This document shows, piece by piece, positions 1-8,537 of a DNA stretch of 64,000 bases; positions within the stretch are counted from its first letter, which is position 1; the number at the start of each line of letters is the position of its first letter. The position numbers and the translations under genes were made by a program. This stretch comes from JBEDUK01 sp963781595 (GTDB lineage: Bacteria; Actinomycetota; UBA4738), in the NCBI GenBank assembly GCA_963781595.1, contig CAWAGG010000006.1:1798001-1862000 (forward strand). The letters are read 5' to 3'. The notes under the pieces were generated by a model that saw nothing but the letters and a program-made list of their open reading frames with translations, was not told where the DNA came from and made no database searches.

Positions 1-728
1 ATCTGTCGGAGCCCACTGCCGTCGGCGTTCATCACGAAGACGTTGCTGTGCGGCAGGCAGCAGTTGTTGGCGAAGACGATGTGCGCGCCGTCGGGCGACC
101 AGTCGGGAAAGAACGCCTCCAGGGCCGGGTCGGTGAGTCGACGCTGGTGGGTGCCGTTCGCGTTCATCAACCATATGGCCGAGATGAAGCCGCCCTTGTT
201 GCTGTCGAACACGATCCTCGTGCCGTCCGGCGAGAACTCCGGATCGCCGCCGCTCCACACTAGACTCGTCAGCTGCGTTTCGCCCGAGCCGTCGGCGTTC
301 ATGTCGTAGATCGCGCAGGTGGTCTGGAGCGGGCATCCGGCGAAGGTGATCTTGGTGCCATCGGGGGAGAATCTCGGCTGGAGGTGATCGAACCCCGGCT
401 CGAACGTGAGCTGTTGGCGGTCGCTCCCGTCGGGGTTCATCACGTAGATCTGCCATTCGCCGGTGGCATCGCCCTGGAACGCGATCTTGGCTCCGTCGGG
501 AGACCAGTCCGGGTTCGCGGCGTGGCCGTCCGCGTCGCTCGTGATCTGGGTCTCCCCTGAGCCGTCAGGGTTGACCGTGAAGATCTGCGGATCGTCGCCG
601 AAGTCGGTGGAGAAGGCGATCTTGCCGTTCGTCCCCGGGTAGGTGGCGAGGGCGGGCGGTGCTTGGAGGACCAGACCGGCCACCATCACGAATGCCGACA
701 GGGACAAGATCAAACGAGTTGTACACAC
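1..728 (-). CDS. Secreted TolB-like beta-propeller protein (partial, C-terminus off the window)
   Basis: The frame is open from a GTG at 728 to the left edge, at least 242 residues. An AGGAGAGG ribosome-binding site lies just upstream of the GTG. The first 28 or so residues form a signal peptide (MCTTRLILSLSAF..., cleavage near PPALA), so the protein is probably exported. The rest is a series of PD40/WD40-like blades, each with an xWSPDG or xFSPDGT motif and an xxxMNxDGSG motif, as in the TolB propeller family. TolB itself acts in the Tol-Pal system, but standalone actinobacterial propellers like this have no assigned function. It diverges from the sigma factor at 1084, whose partner gene carries the same type of blades. 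The family assignment is secure; the role is unknown. Confidence 0.85.
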   Translation of the reverse strand, partial: MCTTRLILSLSAFVMVAGLVLQAPPALATYPGTNGKIAFSTDFGDDPQIFTVNPDGSGETQITSDADGHAANPDWSPDGAKIAFQGDATGEWQIYVMNPDGSDRQQLTFEPGFDHLQPRFSPDGTKITFAGCPLQTTCAIYDMNADGSGETQLTSLVWSGGDPEFSPDGTRIVFDSNKGGFISAIWLMNANGTHQRRLTDPALEAFFPDWSPDGAHIVFANNCCLPHSNVFVMNADGSGLRQ

Positions 729-1083
729 TCCGTACCTCTCCTCCTGGCCGGCGGGCACTTCGAAGGATGTCGGGATCGTTCATGCGGCGCGAGGGGATGT
801 CGCGGCATCGAACCTCGTCTCGAGCGCACGACCGAGCCCCGCTCAGGGGAACCGCGAAGATGATCCTGCTCCACCTCCTTCTCGAAGCGGGTTCGCCCAC
901 CCGCTCGGCAAACGATGTCGATCGGTTCCTGTGCCGCGGATCGTGTGCCGCGGATCGTGGCGTCACCCATATAGGAGCGGCTTGCCGTCGGAACCCAAAG
1001 GGCTACGAGGGATTCCTTCCTGAACCTTCCCGTCGCGCCCCTGCCTTTGGGATTGGCACCCCTATCGACCCTGTACGGGTGCG
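729..1083. promoter_or_regulatory. Divergent intergenic region, no gene seen
   Basis: This 355-bp gap separates the leftward propeller gene from the rightward sigma factor gene and must hold both promoters. Short open frames exist but none has a ribosome-binding site or a plausible protein. I could not place a convincing -35/-10 pair. Confidence 0.4.
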
Positions 1084-1581
1084 ATGCAGAATCCGGTGGT
1101 GAGCCTGGGTGCGCGGCGCGGGCGGAGCGAGCTCGAGCGTGTCTACCGTCAGGACGGGCCCCGGCTACAACGCGCGATCACGCTGTTCACCGGGAACCGG
1201 GACGTCGCCGACGACGCGGTAGCGGAGGCGTTCGCGCAGGCGCTGCGCAGGGGCGACGCGATCCGCTCACCGCTCGCGTGGGTCTGGCGGGCGGCGTTCC
1301 GGATCGCGGCGGGTGAGATGAAGGAGCGGAGGAGCATCGCTGAGTCGACCGAGCCCGGATCGGACGGATCGTACTCGCAGGCGGAGCCGGCGTTCGACCT
1401 GATCAAGGCCCTCGCGAAGCTCTCGCCGAAGCAGCGTGGCGCGGTGATCCTGCACCACTACGCGGGGTACCCGACCCGGGAGGTTGCACAGATCCTGGGT
1501 TCGACCACAGCGGCGGTAACGGTTCACCTGAGCGCGGGACGAAGGCGGCTGCGCGAACTGTTGGAGGACCCCGATGCGTGA
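1084..1581 (+). CDS. ECF-type RNA polymerase sigma factor
   Basis: A 165-residue sigma-70 family protein. Region 2-like helices occupy about residues 15-70 (RLQRAITLFTGNRDVADDAV, a typical ECF region 2.1-2.2 pattern), and a region 4 helix-turn-helix lies at about 105-155 (LSPKQRGAVILHHYAG, then EVAQILGSTTAAVTVHLS). It would direct RNA polymerase to a small set of promoters. It overlaps the next gene by 8 bp, so the two are translationally coupled. That partner has a cytoplasmic N-terminus, one membrane helix and an external propeller, the layout expected of a membrane anti-sigma factor. ECF membership is clear; the group and signal are not. Confidence 0.9.
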   Translation: MQNPVVSLGARRGRSELERVYRQDGPRLQRAITLFTGNRDVADDAVAEAFAQALRRGDAIRSPLAWVWRAAFRIAAGEMKERRSIAESTEPGSDGSYSQAEPAFDLIKALAKLSPKQRGAVILHHYAGYPTREVAQILGSTTAAVTVHLSAGRRRLRELLEDPDA

Positions 1582-2671
1582 CCTCGACCGCCGGTTCCGA
1601 GAGGCGGACCGTATCCCGACGCGGGACCTCTGGGCCGACATCGCCACTCGTGAGCCGGCGCGGCCCTTGTCACCGTCGCCGTTCAGGCGCGTGGCGATCG
1701 CCGCGGTCGCGCTGGTCGTCGTCGCCGCGGCGATCGCGTTCGTCGCGTGGGCGTTCGTGCATCGGCAGAAGGTGCCGGTATCGCCACCGCCCCACATGAA
1801 CGGCAAGATCGCCTTCGTCGGAACTTCGAACATCTTCACGATGAACCCCGACGGGTCCGGTACCAGGCAGATCACGCATCTATCGAAGGGTTTCGCGTAC
1901 ACGGGTGTCGCGTGGTCGCCGGACGGCTCCATGCTGGCGGCCATCGAGGCTCCGACCACGTCACCGTCGACGCGCTACGCCATCGTCGTGATGCGGCCCG
2001 ACGGGACCAGCGTGCGCTCGATCCTCACGATCCGCGATTGTGCAGCGAAGTTCTGCTTGAACGGAGCGCCCACGTGGTCGCCGGACGAATCTCGTTTGGC
2101 GTTCGCTATGACGAGGAGCGACCAGCAACCATCTCGGATCGCGGTCATCGACGTGGACGGCTCGCACCTGCACACCTTGGCGAACTCGGACGGCCAGCTC
2201 GAGCCAGCGTGGTCCCCGGACGGCACGCAGATCGCCGTCGTTGGCTCCACGGGCTTGTCGGTGATCGACGCGGACGGGAACACCCGCCGGCGGCTCGACG
2301 ACTGCGGAGCGGATCACCCCGCATGGTCGCCGGACGGCACGCAGATCGTCTTCGGCTGCATCGCCCGCGAGACGGGCCAGACCCTGGGTCTGTACGTGAT
2401 CGACGCAACGAGAGGCCGGGCGAAACTGCTCTACCAGCCCAACCCGGACGGTCCCATCACCTCCGGTGAGGTGACGCAGGCTTTGGACCCCACATGGTCT
2501 CCGGACGGCGCGACGATCTTGTTCGCGCAAGAGACGGCGGATGGGAACCCGCCGGTAGCGCGGTGGGACCTGTACACGATCCGCACCGACGGCACAGACC
2601 TAAGGCGGGTGACCCGAACGAGCCTGACTCCCACGGTGCCCGCACCATCCTGGCAATCACTCCCGGGCTGA
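1574..2671 (+). CDS. Membrane-anchored propeller protein, probable anti-sigma partner
   Basis: 365 residues. A charged cytoplasmic segment of about 39 residues with an RDLWADI motif is followed by one transmembrane helix (about 40-62) and then an extracytoplasmic domain of repeated PD40 blades (xWSPDGxxxA, DGSGTRQITH-type strands). The gene starts inside the sigma factor gene (8-bp overlap), the usual arrangement of a sigma/anti-sigma pair. No classical zinc anti-sigma HxxxCxxC motif is present, so the anti-sigma role is inferred from context and topology only. It resembles the separately secreted propeller at the left edge. Confidence 0.75.
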   Translation: MRDLDRRFREADRIPTRDLWADIATREPARPLSPSPFRRVAIAAVALVVVAAAIAFVAWAFVHRQKVPVSPPPHMNGKIAFVGTSNIFTMNPDGSGTRQITHLSKGFAYTGVAWSPDGSMLAAIEAPTTSPSTRYAIVVMRPDGTSVRSILTIRDCAAKFCLNGAPTWSPDESRLAFAMTRSDQQPSRIAVIDVDGSHLHTLANSDGQLEPAWSPDGTQIAVVGSTGLSVIDADGNTRRRLDDCGADHPAWSPDGTQIVFGCIARETGQTLGLYVIDATRGRAKLLYQPNPDGPITSGEVTQALDPTWSPDGATILFAQETADGNPPVARWDLYTIRTDGTDLRRVTRTSLTPTVPAPSWQSLPG

Positions 2672-3219
2672 GCCGACCCGGGCTCCGCCCCGACGTCTCC
2701 TGGAGGACGCGATCAGCCTCCCGGGACTGTCGAACCACCCATGCATGGCAAGGCGGCCTTGCCGTGTTGGGAACAGCCGGACTCGACTCGACGCGCGTGC
2801 TCTCGCCTCGCTTGCCGGGGCGTGGCACGGGCATCGCGCGGAGCACCTCGATCCGGCGCTCGAACTGGCCAGCACCACCCGAGACCGGGGAATGACCGGG
2901 AACCCAGACGGGTCCATCGGTGGCTCGGATGGCGTTCGACCGCGCGGTGGTCGTGGTGCGGAGTTCGATGCACAGGTCACGAACCCGTTCGAGCGCCGCC
3001 CCCTCGCCGGCGTCGCGAGATCCCGCTCGCGCCATGAACGCCTCGACCTGATCGAGGAAGGCCGGGACCGATGACGCGACGTCCAGGCGGCGCTCCAGCT
3101 CCTCGTACCACGAGGCACCGTATGACGTGCGGATGGACGCAGGCTCCATCGGTGTCGATCCCGACGTTCGCGGGTAGCACCCGTATCATCCACAACCACT
3201 TGGGCGATGGGGGGACGAG
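2672..3219 (-). other. Gap with a possible small reverse-strand gene remnant (about 2890-3149)
   Basis: No gene can be called firmly here. On the minus strand an ATG at 3149 opens a frame whose first 85 or so residues look protein-like (WYEELERRLDVASSVPAFLD, then alternating helical segments such as GAALERVRDLCIEL). The frame then runs on as low-complexity Arg/Pro/Ser and into the antisense of the propeller gene, which is not believable. No clear Shine-Dalgarno precedes the ATG. It may be the 5' part of a decayed gene. Confidence 0.3.
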
Positions 3220-3594
3220 ATGGTGGAACGGGTCATGGTTGTGTGCGACGTCTGCGGGAGGAGCCCCGCGCAGACGGTCGGTATCTCTGCGGGCGACAGG
3301 AACTACCGCAAGGATCTGTGCGCGGAACACCTGGCGGAGCTGCTGAAGGGCTCCAGGGCCCCGACCCGAGGTCGTCCCGCGGGTACGTCTCCGGCGAGCG
3401 GGCAGCGTCGTCGCGGACGTCCCTCGAGGGCCGCCGCGGCCGCGAAGGCCTCGGCGCCAGCCACGAGCACGAAGCGTGAGCGCAGGAAGATCACCGACCC
3501 CGTGATCCTCGAGAAGCGTCGCGCCGCCCTGGCGAAGGCGCGCCAGGCTCGCGCGGCGAAGCGCGCCGCTGCGGCAGCCGCGCCGGGCTCGTGA
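3220..3594 (+). CDS. Small CxxC protein with Lys/Ala/Arg-rich tail
   Basis: 124 residues. The N-terminus has a CDVCG motif and a second Cys/His group (DLCAEH), which together could bind zinc. The C-terminal two thirds is Ala/Arg/Lys/Pro-rich with GRP-type and KRAAAAA-type stretches, like DNA-binding tails of actinobacterial nucleoid proteins. A role in nucleic-acid binding is plausible but not shown. I do not recognise the exact family. GTG or ATG starts exist near the N-terminus; the ATG at 3220 is used. Confidence 0.7.
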   Translation: MVERVMVVCDVCGRSPAQTVGISAGDRNYRKDLCAEHLAELLKGSRAPTRGRPAGTSPASGQRRRGRPSRAAAAAKASAPATSTKRERRKITDPVILEKRRAALAKARQARAAKRAAAAAAPGS

Positions 3595-3716
3595 ACCTGC
3601 CCTGAGCGCGCGTCGGAGGCTGGGTGCTCGACCCGATTGCCGATCCGTCGCCCAGGAAGATGAACGAAGCGTGCCCTGCCCGTCGTGTGGCGGAGCGCCA
3701 TGGGAGGGATGGGATC

Positions 3717-4001
3717 GTGCGGCGGACCGAGCGTCGCTTGTTCCGTTTGAACGGAGAGCTGCAGCGGCTCCGTCGCAACCTCGAGCAGACCGCCGGCGAG
3801 CTCGAGATGCACCGGCATCTCGACGACGACGCCCGCCGGGATGCGGCCGTGAGCGGCTCGCCTGTGGACCGGGCAGAGGCCCAACAGACGGCTCGGGACG
3901 TCCGCCGGATCGATGCCGCCGCAGCGGGACTCCGGTGCCGGATCGCGGAACTCGAGGACGAGAGGGACCGCCTGCCGTCGAAGCTCGGCACGAACCCCTG
4001 A
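3717..4001 (+). CDS. Small coiled-coil hypothetical protein
   Basis: 94 residues from a GTG at 3717, preceded by a good GGGAGGG ribosome-binding site with 8-nt spacing. The same frame is open from 3624, but that extension has no ribosome-binding site. The protein is almost entirely charged helix (heptad-like RLNGELQRLRRNLEQTAGEL and RRIDAAAAGLRCRIAELEDE), so it probably forms a short coiled-coil hairpin. No family is recognised. Confidence 0.6.
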   Translation: MRRTERRLFRLNGELQRLRRNLEQTAGELEMHRHLDDDARRDAAVSGSPVDRAEAQQTARDVRRIDAAAAGLRCRIAELEDERDRLPSKLGTNP

Positions 4002-4143
4002 TCCATCGCGCGTCGCGTTTGGCTCCGAGGCTCCCGCGCGGAGCACACGCGCTCGCGATCGGACCTCTCAGCGCCAATTCGATAGGACCTCCCGCCTTGG
4101 AAGGAGGCTCGATTCCGGGTCTTAGCCTCGAAGACTCTCGTGA

Positions 4144-4345
4144 GCTACTTGCGCGGTCGTCCTGGACGCGTTCTCACGCCGCGTGGTCGGATGGTCGATC
4201 GATTCCTCGTCCACAGCCGGCGGTCATCACCACGGCCCTCGGGATGGCCATCGCCGGCCGCCGGCCGTCCGGCACCCTGGTCCATTCGGACTACGAGACC
4301 CGGCTCACCTCGTGGGCGTTCACCGAGCGGGCAAAGCGATCCCAG
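4144..4345 (+). pseudogene. IS3-family transposase remnant (OrfB core fragment)
   Basis: Two reading frames together match the conserved core of IS3-type OrfB. From 4156 the translation reads VVLDAFSRRVVGWSID, ending near 4220. A frameshift then leads into TTALGMAIAGRRP followed by TLVHSDYETRLTSWAFTERA, ending near 4345. The HSD catalytic motif is present, but the usual HSDxGxQ(Y/F) glycine/glutamine context is altered, and both ends of the gene are missing. This is a dead fragment, unrelated in position to the intact IS3 element at 43-46 kb. Confidence 0.75.
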
Positions 4346-4430
4346 AACGCTGAACGAGCGGGCATGAGACGATGCCGTCGGCAGAACCACCTGATCCCTC
4401 AGAACAGCAGGCGTGACGGAGTCAAAGAAC

Positions 4431-5150
4431 ATGAGTGATCGCGGATTGAGCCGCACCTCATCGGCGAGTTGGGACGTCGTCCAGCAGACGTTCTTGTTCG
4501 CCGACCTCCCGGGCTTCACGGCGCTGACCGAGGCCCACGGGGACGATCAGGCTGCCGACCTCGTCGACACGTTCTGCGCGGCCGTGCGTGGGCTGTTGCC
4601 GGAACATCACGCCCACGAGGTGAAGGCCATCGGCGACGCGTTGATGATCCGTGCCGATGACGCGGCTTCGGCGATCCGCCTCGCACCGACCATCGTCTGC
4701 GACATCGGAGAGCAGCACGGTTTCCCATTGGTGCGCGTGGGGATGCACAGCGGTCCGGCCGTCGAGCGCGGCGGCGACTGGTTCGGTGCGACCGTCAATC
4801 TGGCGGCGCGCGTCTCCGCGGCCGCCGCGGGGGGAGAGGCGCTGCTGACGGCCGCCACGAGGGCTCCGGCCGGCGAGATCGAGGCCGTTGAGCTGCGCGA
4901 GCGCGGACGCCGAAGGTTCCGCAACGTCGGGGAGCCGGTCGAGATTTACGCGGCCGTGCGGCTGGGCGCGCGCGACTCGTCCGGCCTGCCGATCGATCCT
5001 GTTTGTCGGATGGCGGTCGACGCGTGGCACGGCGCCGGCCGACTCACCCACGGAGGCGTTGAGTACTGCTTCTGCTCGCTCAAGTGCGCCGGCGCCTTCG
5101 CCCAACAGCCCGGCAGATACACGGCAGCCGCGGAACGCCCACGCGAGTGA
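4431..5150 (+). CDS. Class III adenylate/guanylate cyclase fused to a YHS domain
   Basis: 239 residues from the ATG at 4431 (GGAG nine bases upstream; a GTG at 4413 is the alternative). Residues about 18-155 are a class III nucleotide cyclase domain. The first metal Asp is in FADLPGFT, the second in KAIGDALMI, and the transition-state Asn/Arg pair is in TVNLAARV. Residues about 185-232 form a YHS domain (DPVCRM, then YCFCSLKCAGAF), a small metal-binding module found on copper and heavy-metal proteins. The product would be cAMP or cGMP, possibly made in response to metal or redox state; that link is inference. It is probably co-transcribed with the hydrolase 3 bp downstream. Confidence 0.85.
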   Translation: MSDRGLSRTSSASWDVVQQTFLFADLPGFTALTEAHGDDQAADLVDTFCAAVRGLLPEHHAHEVKAIGDALMIRADDAASAIRLAPTIVCDIGEQHGFPLVRVGMHSGPAVERGGDWFGATVNLAARVSAAAAGGEALLTAATRAPAGEIEAVELRERGRRRFRNVGEPVEIYAAVRLGARDSSGLPIDPVCRMAVDAWHGAGRLTHGGVEYCFCSLKCAGAFAQQPGRYTAAAERPRE

Positions 5151-5153
5151 ACG

Positions 5154-5942
5154 GTGAACACTAGACCAAGCAGCGAAGGAGACGGAATCGCCGAGGTGAA
5201 GATCACGGGTCGCCGCGCGCAGATCCCCTCGTACCTAGCGACACCCTCGAGCGACGGGCCGTGGCCCGGCGTCGTCGTCATCCACGACGCGCTGGGCATG
5301 AGCCAGGACCTGCGCAACCAGGCCGATTGGCTGGCGAGCGAGGGATACCTCGCCGTCGCGCCCGACCTCTTCTATCGGCGCGGGACGATGACCTGCCTGA
5401 TCTCGATCAGCCGCGATCTACGCGCCCGCAAGGGAAGGGCGTTCGACGATGTCGAAGCGGTGCGTGCCTGGCTGGCCGACCAGGACGGCTGTACCGGCAC
5501 GATCGGCGTCATCGGCTTCTGCATCGGCGGCGGGTTCGCCCTGATGCTCGCCCCCGGGTATGGGTTCTCCGCGTCGAGCGTGAACTACGGCGTCGGGGTC
5601 CCGAAGGACGCCTACACGGAGAGCTCCCTCGCCGGCGCCTGCCCCATCGTCGGCAGCTACGGCGCCAAGGACCGGGCCAATCGGGGGACCGTGGCGACGC
5701 TCGAGCGGGCGTTGGGGTCGCTCGGCGTGGCTCACGACGTCAAGGAGTATCCGGACGCCGGGCACGCCTTCCTCAATGACCACGAGACCGCGGGCGACCG
5801 TACCCCGGCCATCCTCGCGGTGATGGGGACGTTCGCGGGGTCCTCGGACTACCACGAGCTCTCGGCGCAGGACGCCCGCCGCCGCATCGTCTCCTTCTTC
5901 AACACCCATCTGAAGCCACGGGACCCAAGACCGATCGGTTGA
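5154..5942 (+). CDS. Dienelactone hydrolase family protein
   Basis: 262 residues with an alpha/beta-hydrolase fold. The nucleophile is the Cys in GVIGFCIGGG, and the general-base His is in DAGHAFLND. The opening VVVIHDALGM strand holds the oxyanion region. Family members hydrolyse dienelactones in chlorocatechol breakdown, but most homologues act on other esters or lactones, so the substrate is unknown. It starts 3 bp after the cyclase gene at a GTG, suggesting one transcript. Confidence 0.85.
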   Translation: MNTRPSSEGDGIAEVKITGRRAQIPSYLATPSSDGPWPGVVVIHDALGMSQDLRNQADWLASEGYLAVAPDLFYRRGTMTCLISISRDLRARKGRAFDDVEAVRAWLADQDGCTGTIGVIGFCIGGGFALMLAPGYGFSASSVNYGVGVPKDAYTESSLAGACPIVGSYGAKDRANRGTVATLERALGSLGVAHDVKEYPDAGHAFLNDHETAGDRTPAILAVMGTFAGSSDYHELSAQDARRRIVSFFNTHLKPRDPRPIG

Positions 5943-6139
5943 TCCGCCGGATCGGATCTGGCCCGTCACGGGCCATGCTCGGCTGATGTCGCGACCCTGG
6001 GATGGTGACCAGCGTTCCCATTGGAGGGCGTCCGATCGCAGGCCGCGGGCGGCCTCCAGGGCTCGCGTGACCCCGAGACCATGGGCCCTTCGGCCCTGGG
6101 CAACTGCCGCTCCGGGCGCATCGTGGTACCGGAGGTGTC

Positions 6140-6688
6140 TTGACCGTGTCGATACTCGTCGCATACGCCAGTAAGCACGGTTCCACTCGGGGGATCGCCG
6201 AGCGCATCGCTGAGAAGCTGCGCGCCGTGGGACAGGACGTCCAGGCGCGGCCGGTCGGCGCGACAGACGACCTGGCCGGGTACGACGCCTTCGTGATCGG
6301 CAGCGCGGCCTACTCCACGCACTGGCTGAAGGAGGCAGCGGAGTTCGTGCGGAGCAACCGCGCCGTCCTGGCCGACCGGCCGGTGTGGCTGTTCAGCAGT
6401 GGGCCGCTCGGCACCGAAGCCACCGACGCCAAGGGTCGGGACCTGCGCGACGCGGCGGAGCCCAAGGAGATCGTTGAGTTCAGCGAGGCCCTCGCGCCTA
6501 AGGAGCACCGCGTCTTCTTCGGAGCGCTAGACCCGGGCAAACTCGGGTTCTCCGAGCGGGCGATCAGGAAGTTGCCCGCAGCCCGCGCGCTGCTCCCCGA
6601 AGGCGACTTCCGCGACTGGGCCGAGATCGATGCCTGGGCCGCCTGCATCGCCCACAAGCTAGCGGAACTGCATGCATCCCGGTGCTGA
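6140..6688 (+). CDS. Flavodoxin-domain protein (HemG-like)
   Basis: 182 residues. The N-terminal VAYASKHGSTRGIAERIAE is the FMN phosphate-binding loop of flavodoxins, and FVIGSAAYSTHW and LFSSGPLGTE are the other FMN-contact loops. It resembles the HemG/protoporphyrinogen-oxidase-like flavodoxin group, but without a haem gene cluster nearby the substrate cannot be named. A TTG at 6140 or a GTG at 6146 could start it. The GGAGG at 6131 sits 10 nt from the GTG, so the GTG is at least as likely. Confidence 0.8.
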   Translation: MTVSILVAYASKHGSTRGIAERIAEKLRAVGQDVQARPVGATDDLAGYDAFVIGSAAYSTHWLKEAAEFVRSNRAVLADRPVWLFSSGPLGTEATDAKGRDLRDAAEPKEIVEFSEALAPKEHRVFFGALDPGKLGFSERAIRKLPAARALLPEGDFRDWAEIDAWAACIAHKLAELHASRC

Positions 6689-6707
6689 AGCATCCGGAGG
6701 CGATCTG

Positions 6708-7394
6708 ATGACCGCGACCGAGACGAACCCACACCACCACGTTGCTCCCGGGTTGCCCCCCGGGAGGGACTCGACGCTACTGGTCGACCAGTTCCTACCC
6801 CGCTACGACTTCGTGGTGGTGCACGCCAGCGTCTTCGCTGCGCCGCCCGATGCGTGCTACGCAGCGGCTCGCGGCCTCGACCTGCTGCGGGATCCGGCCA
6901 TACGGATGCTGCTCGGCCTCAGATCGTTTCCGCAGCGCCTTGCCGATCGGCTTCCCGGGCGCCGCGCGGCATCGGGGGAGGATGCGCCCCAGCGCACGTT
7001 TCGATTGGACGACATGCTGGGACCGCCGATGAACTGGGTCCTCCTCGGCGAGGAGCCGGACGTCCAGATCGTCCTCGGCCAGATCGGTCGTCCGTGGAAG
7101 CCTGTCGGGGCGTCCGAGGGGCCGCCCGTCGAGGCAGCCGAGTTCGCCTCCTTCGACCGTCCCGAGTTCGCGAAGATCGCCTTCAGCCTCAGGGTCCAGC
7201 CCTACGGGTATACGTCGTCGATCCTCACCATGGAGACGCGGGTCGCCTTGACCGACCCGAGGAGCCTGCGGAGGTTCACGCGCTACTGGAGGGTGGTCGG
7301 GCCTTTCGTCCGCTCGATCGACCGGATGACGCTGAGACGGCTCGCCGCGGAGCTCCGCCGGTCGACTCCCACGGATGCCCCCACGCGAGCATAG
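6708..7394 (+). CDS. Hypothetical protein, SRPBCC-like
   Basis: 228 residues from ATG 6708 (GGAGGC 7 nt upstream). The HASVFAAPPDACYAAARGLD opening and the closing TMETRVALTDPRSLRRFTRYW are typical of uncharacterised actinobacterial proteins related to the SRPBCC/START helix-grip fold. There is no catalytic motif. It heads a tight run with a second SRPBCC gene 18 bp downstream and a Ddn-like gene, which suggests a shared role with hydrophobic ligands (inference). Confidence 0.65.
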   Translation: MTATETNPHHHVAPGLPPGRDSTLLVDQFLPRYDFVVVHASVFAAPPDACYAAARGLDLLRDPAIRMLLGLRSFPQRLADRLPGRRAASGEDAPQRTFRLDDMLGPPMNWVLLGEEPDVQIVLGQIGRPWKPVGASEGPPVEAAEFASFDRPEFAKIAFSLRVQPYGYTSSILTMETRVALTDPRSLRRFTRYWRVVGPFVRSIDRMTLRRLAAELRRSTPTDAPTRA

Positions 7395-7412
7395 AGAGAG
7401 GTTGGGATCGGG

Positions 7413-7853
7413 ATGGTCCGCGTCGAAGGCGAGATCGACATCGACCGACCGGTGGAGGAGGTGTTCGACTTCGTCGCCGATGAGCGCAACGAGCCGCGCT
7501 TCAACCCGCAGATGCGTCGCGCCGAACGGATCTCGGACGGGCCCATCGGCGTTGGCGCGCGTTTCCGAGCGGAGATGGTCAGCATGGGTCGAACCGTCGA
7601 GATGGTCATCGAGTTCACTGACTTCGAGCGACCCCGGCGGCTCGCGTCATCGACGCACATGTCCTCCATGGATATCCGGTACACCTTGACGTTCGAGCCC
7701 GCTCCCGAGGGGACCCGGATGCGGTGGTCGGGGGACCTGAAGCCGCGTGGCATCTTCAAGCTGATGAGTCCGTTGGTCGCCCGGATGGGTCGGCGGCAGG
7801 AGCAGAGGATCTGGACGAGCCTCAAGCATCTCCTGGAAGGGCAGGCGAACTGA
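7413..7853 (+). CDS. SRPBCC family protein (polyketide cyclase/dehydrase type)
   Basis: 146 residues with the helix-grip pattern: EIDIDRPVEEVFDFVADERN at the N-terminus, a central beta sheet, and a C-terminal long helix (RRQEQRIWTSLKHLLEG). Such proteins bind hydrophobic ligands or lipids. The stop is 1 bp before the next start, so the unit is an operon with the genes on both sides. Confidence 0.85.
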   Translation: MVRVEGEIDIDRPVEEVFDFVADERNEPRFNPQMRRAERISDGPIGVGARFRAEMVSMGRTVEMVIEFTDFERPRRLASSTHMSSMDIRYTLTFEPAPEGTRMRWSGDLKPRGIFKLMSPLVARMGRRQEQRIWTSLKHLLEGQAN

Positions 7854-7854
7854 C

Positions 7855-8406
7855 ATGCGAACCGGCCTGAAGGCTTGCGGTCTCCCGTTCCGTCCAGATC
7901 GGGACTCCCGGAAAGCCACCGAGCCAGAGCGGAAGATCTCTTGCCTTGAGGGGATCAAGACCCGCGTCGAGCACGAGGTGGACACGAGATCCGTGGCTCT
8001 GGGGGCGTGGCTCCTGCGTCTGACGAAGGGTCGGATCGTTCGGTTCTGGCACCGGCGGGCGCTGATCCTCACGACGCGTGGTCGAAAGTCAGGTCTGGAG
8101 CGCACCGTCCCCCTGCAGTTCTTCCCGGATGGCGACGACATGATCGTTGTCGCCGCCAACAGCGGACTGCCGTCCCCACCCGGCTGGTACTTCAACCTAG
8201 CGGCCAACCCCGGGGCCCGGGTCGAGGTGGAGGGTCGCACGCTCGAGGTGCGCGCCGAGGAGCTGTCGGCCGATGACGCGGCCGCGTTCTGGCCGCGGGT
8301 GCTCCGGTCTGCTCCCGACTACGCCAGGTACCCGAAGCGGACCAGCCGGCGGATCGCACTGATCCGGCTGGTGCCCACAACACCAACGTCATCGGTCATC
8401 ACGTAG
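7855..8406 (+). CDS. Ddn-like deazaflavin (F420)-dependent nitroreductase family protein
   Basis: 183 residues. The block LILTTRGRKSGLERTVPL, then AANSGLPSPPGWYFNLAANP, is the signature of the Ddn/FDOR-B family, which uses cofactor F420 to reduce quinones or nitro compounds. The first 40 or so residues are less typical and the real start may lie further inside. It directly follows the SRPBCC gene, and a second, frameshifted Ddn-like gene lies downstream. Confidence 0.85.
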   Translation: MRTGLKACGLPFRPDRDSRKATEPERKISCLEGIKTRVEHEVDTRSVALGAWLLRLTKGRIVRFWHRRALILTTRGRKSGLERTVPLQFFPDGDDMIVVAANSGLPSPPGWYFNLAANPGARVEVEGRTLEVRAEELSADDAAAFWPRVLRSAPDYARYPKRTSRRIALIRLVPTTPTSSVIT

Positions 8407-8537
8407 AGGCCGCCGGCCATGACCCCAAGGGGGGGTGCTGACGGCCAGCCGACAGAACTCGCACCGATGCCCGTCTCGTCGTTGGGAACGGCTACCGTAC
8501 ATACGCGAGCCTATCCGGCGCGAGGAGCGGAGGATCG

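Noticed and set aside
6086..6104. A terminator hairpin with a GGGCC-CTTC-GGCCC stem before the flavodoxin
   Set aside because: The stem is only 5 bp with mismatches beyond and has no U-tract.
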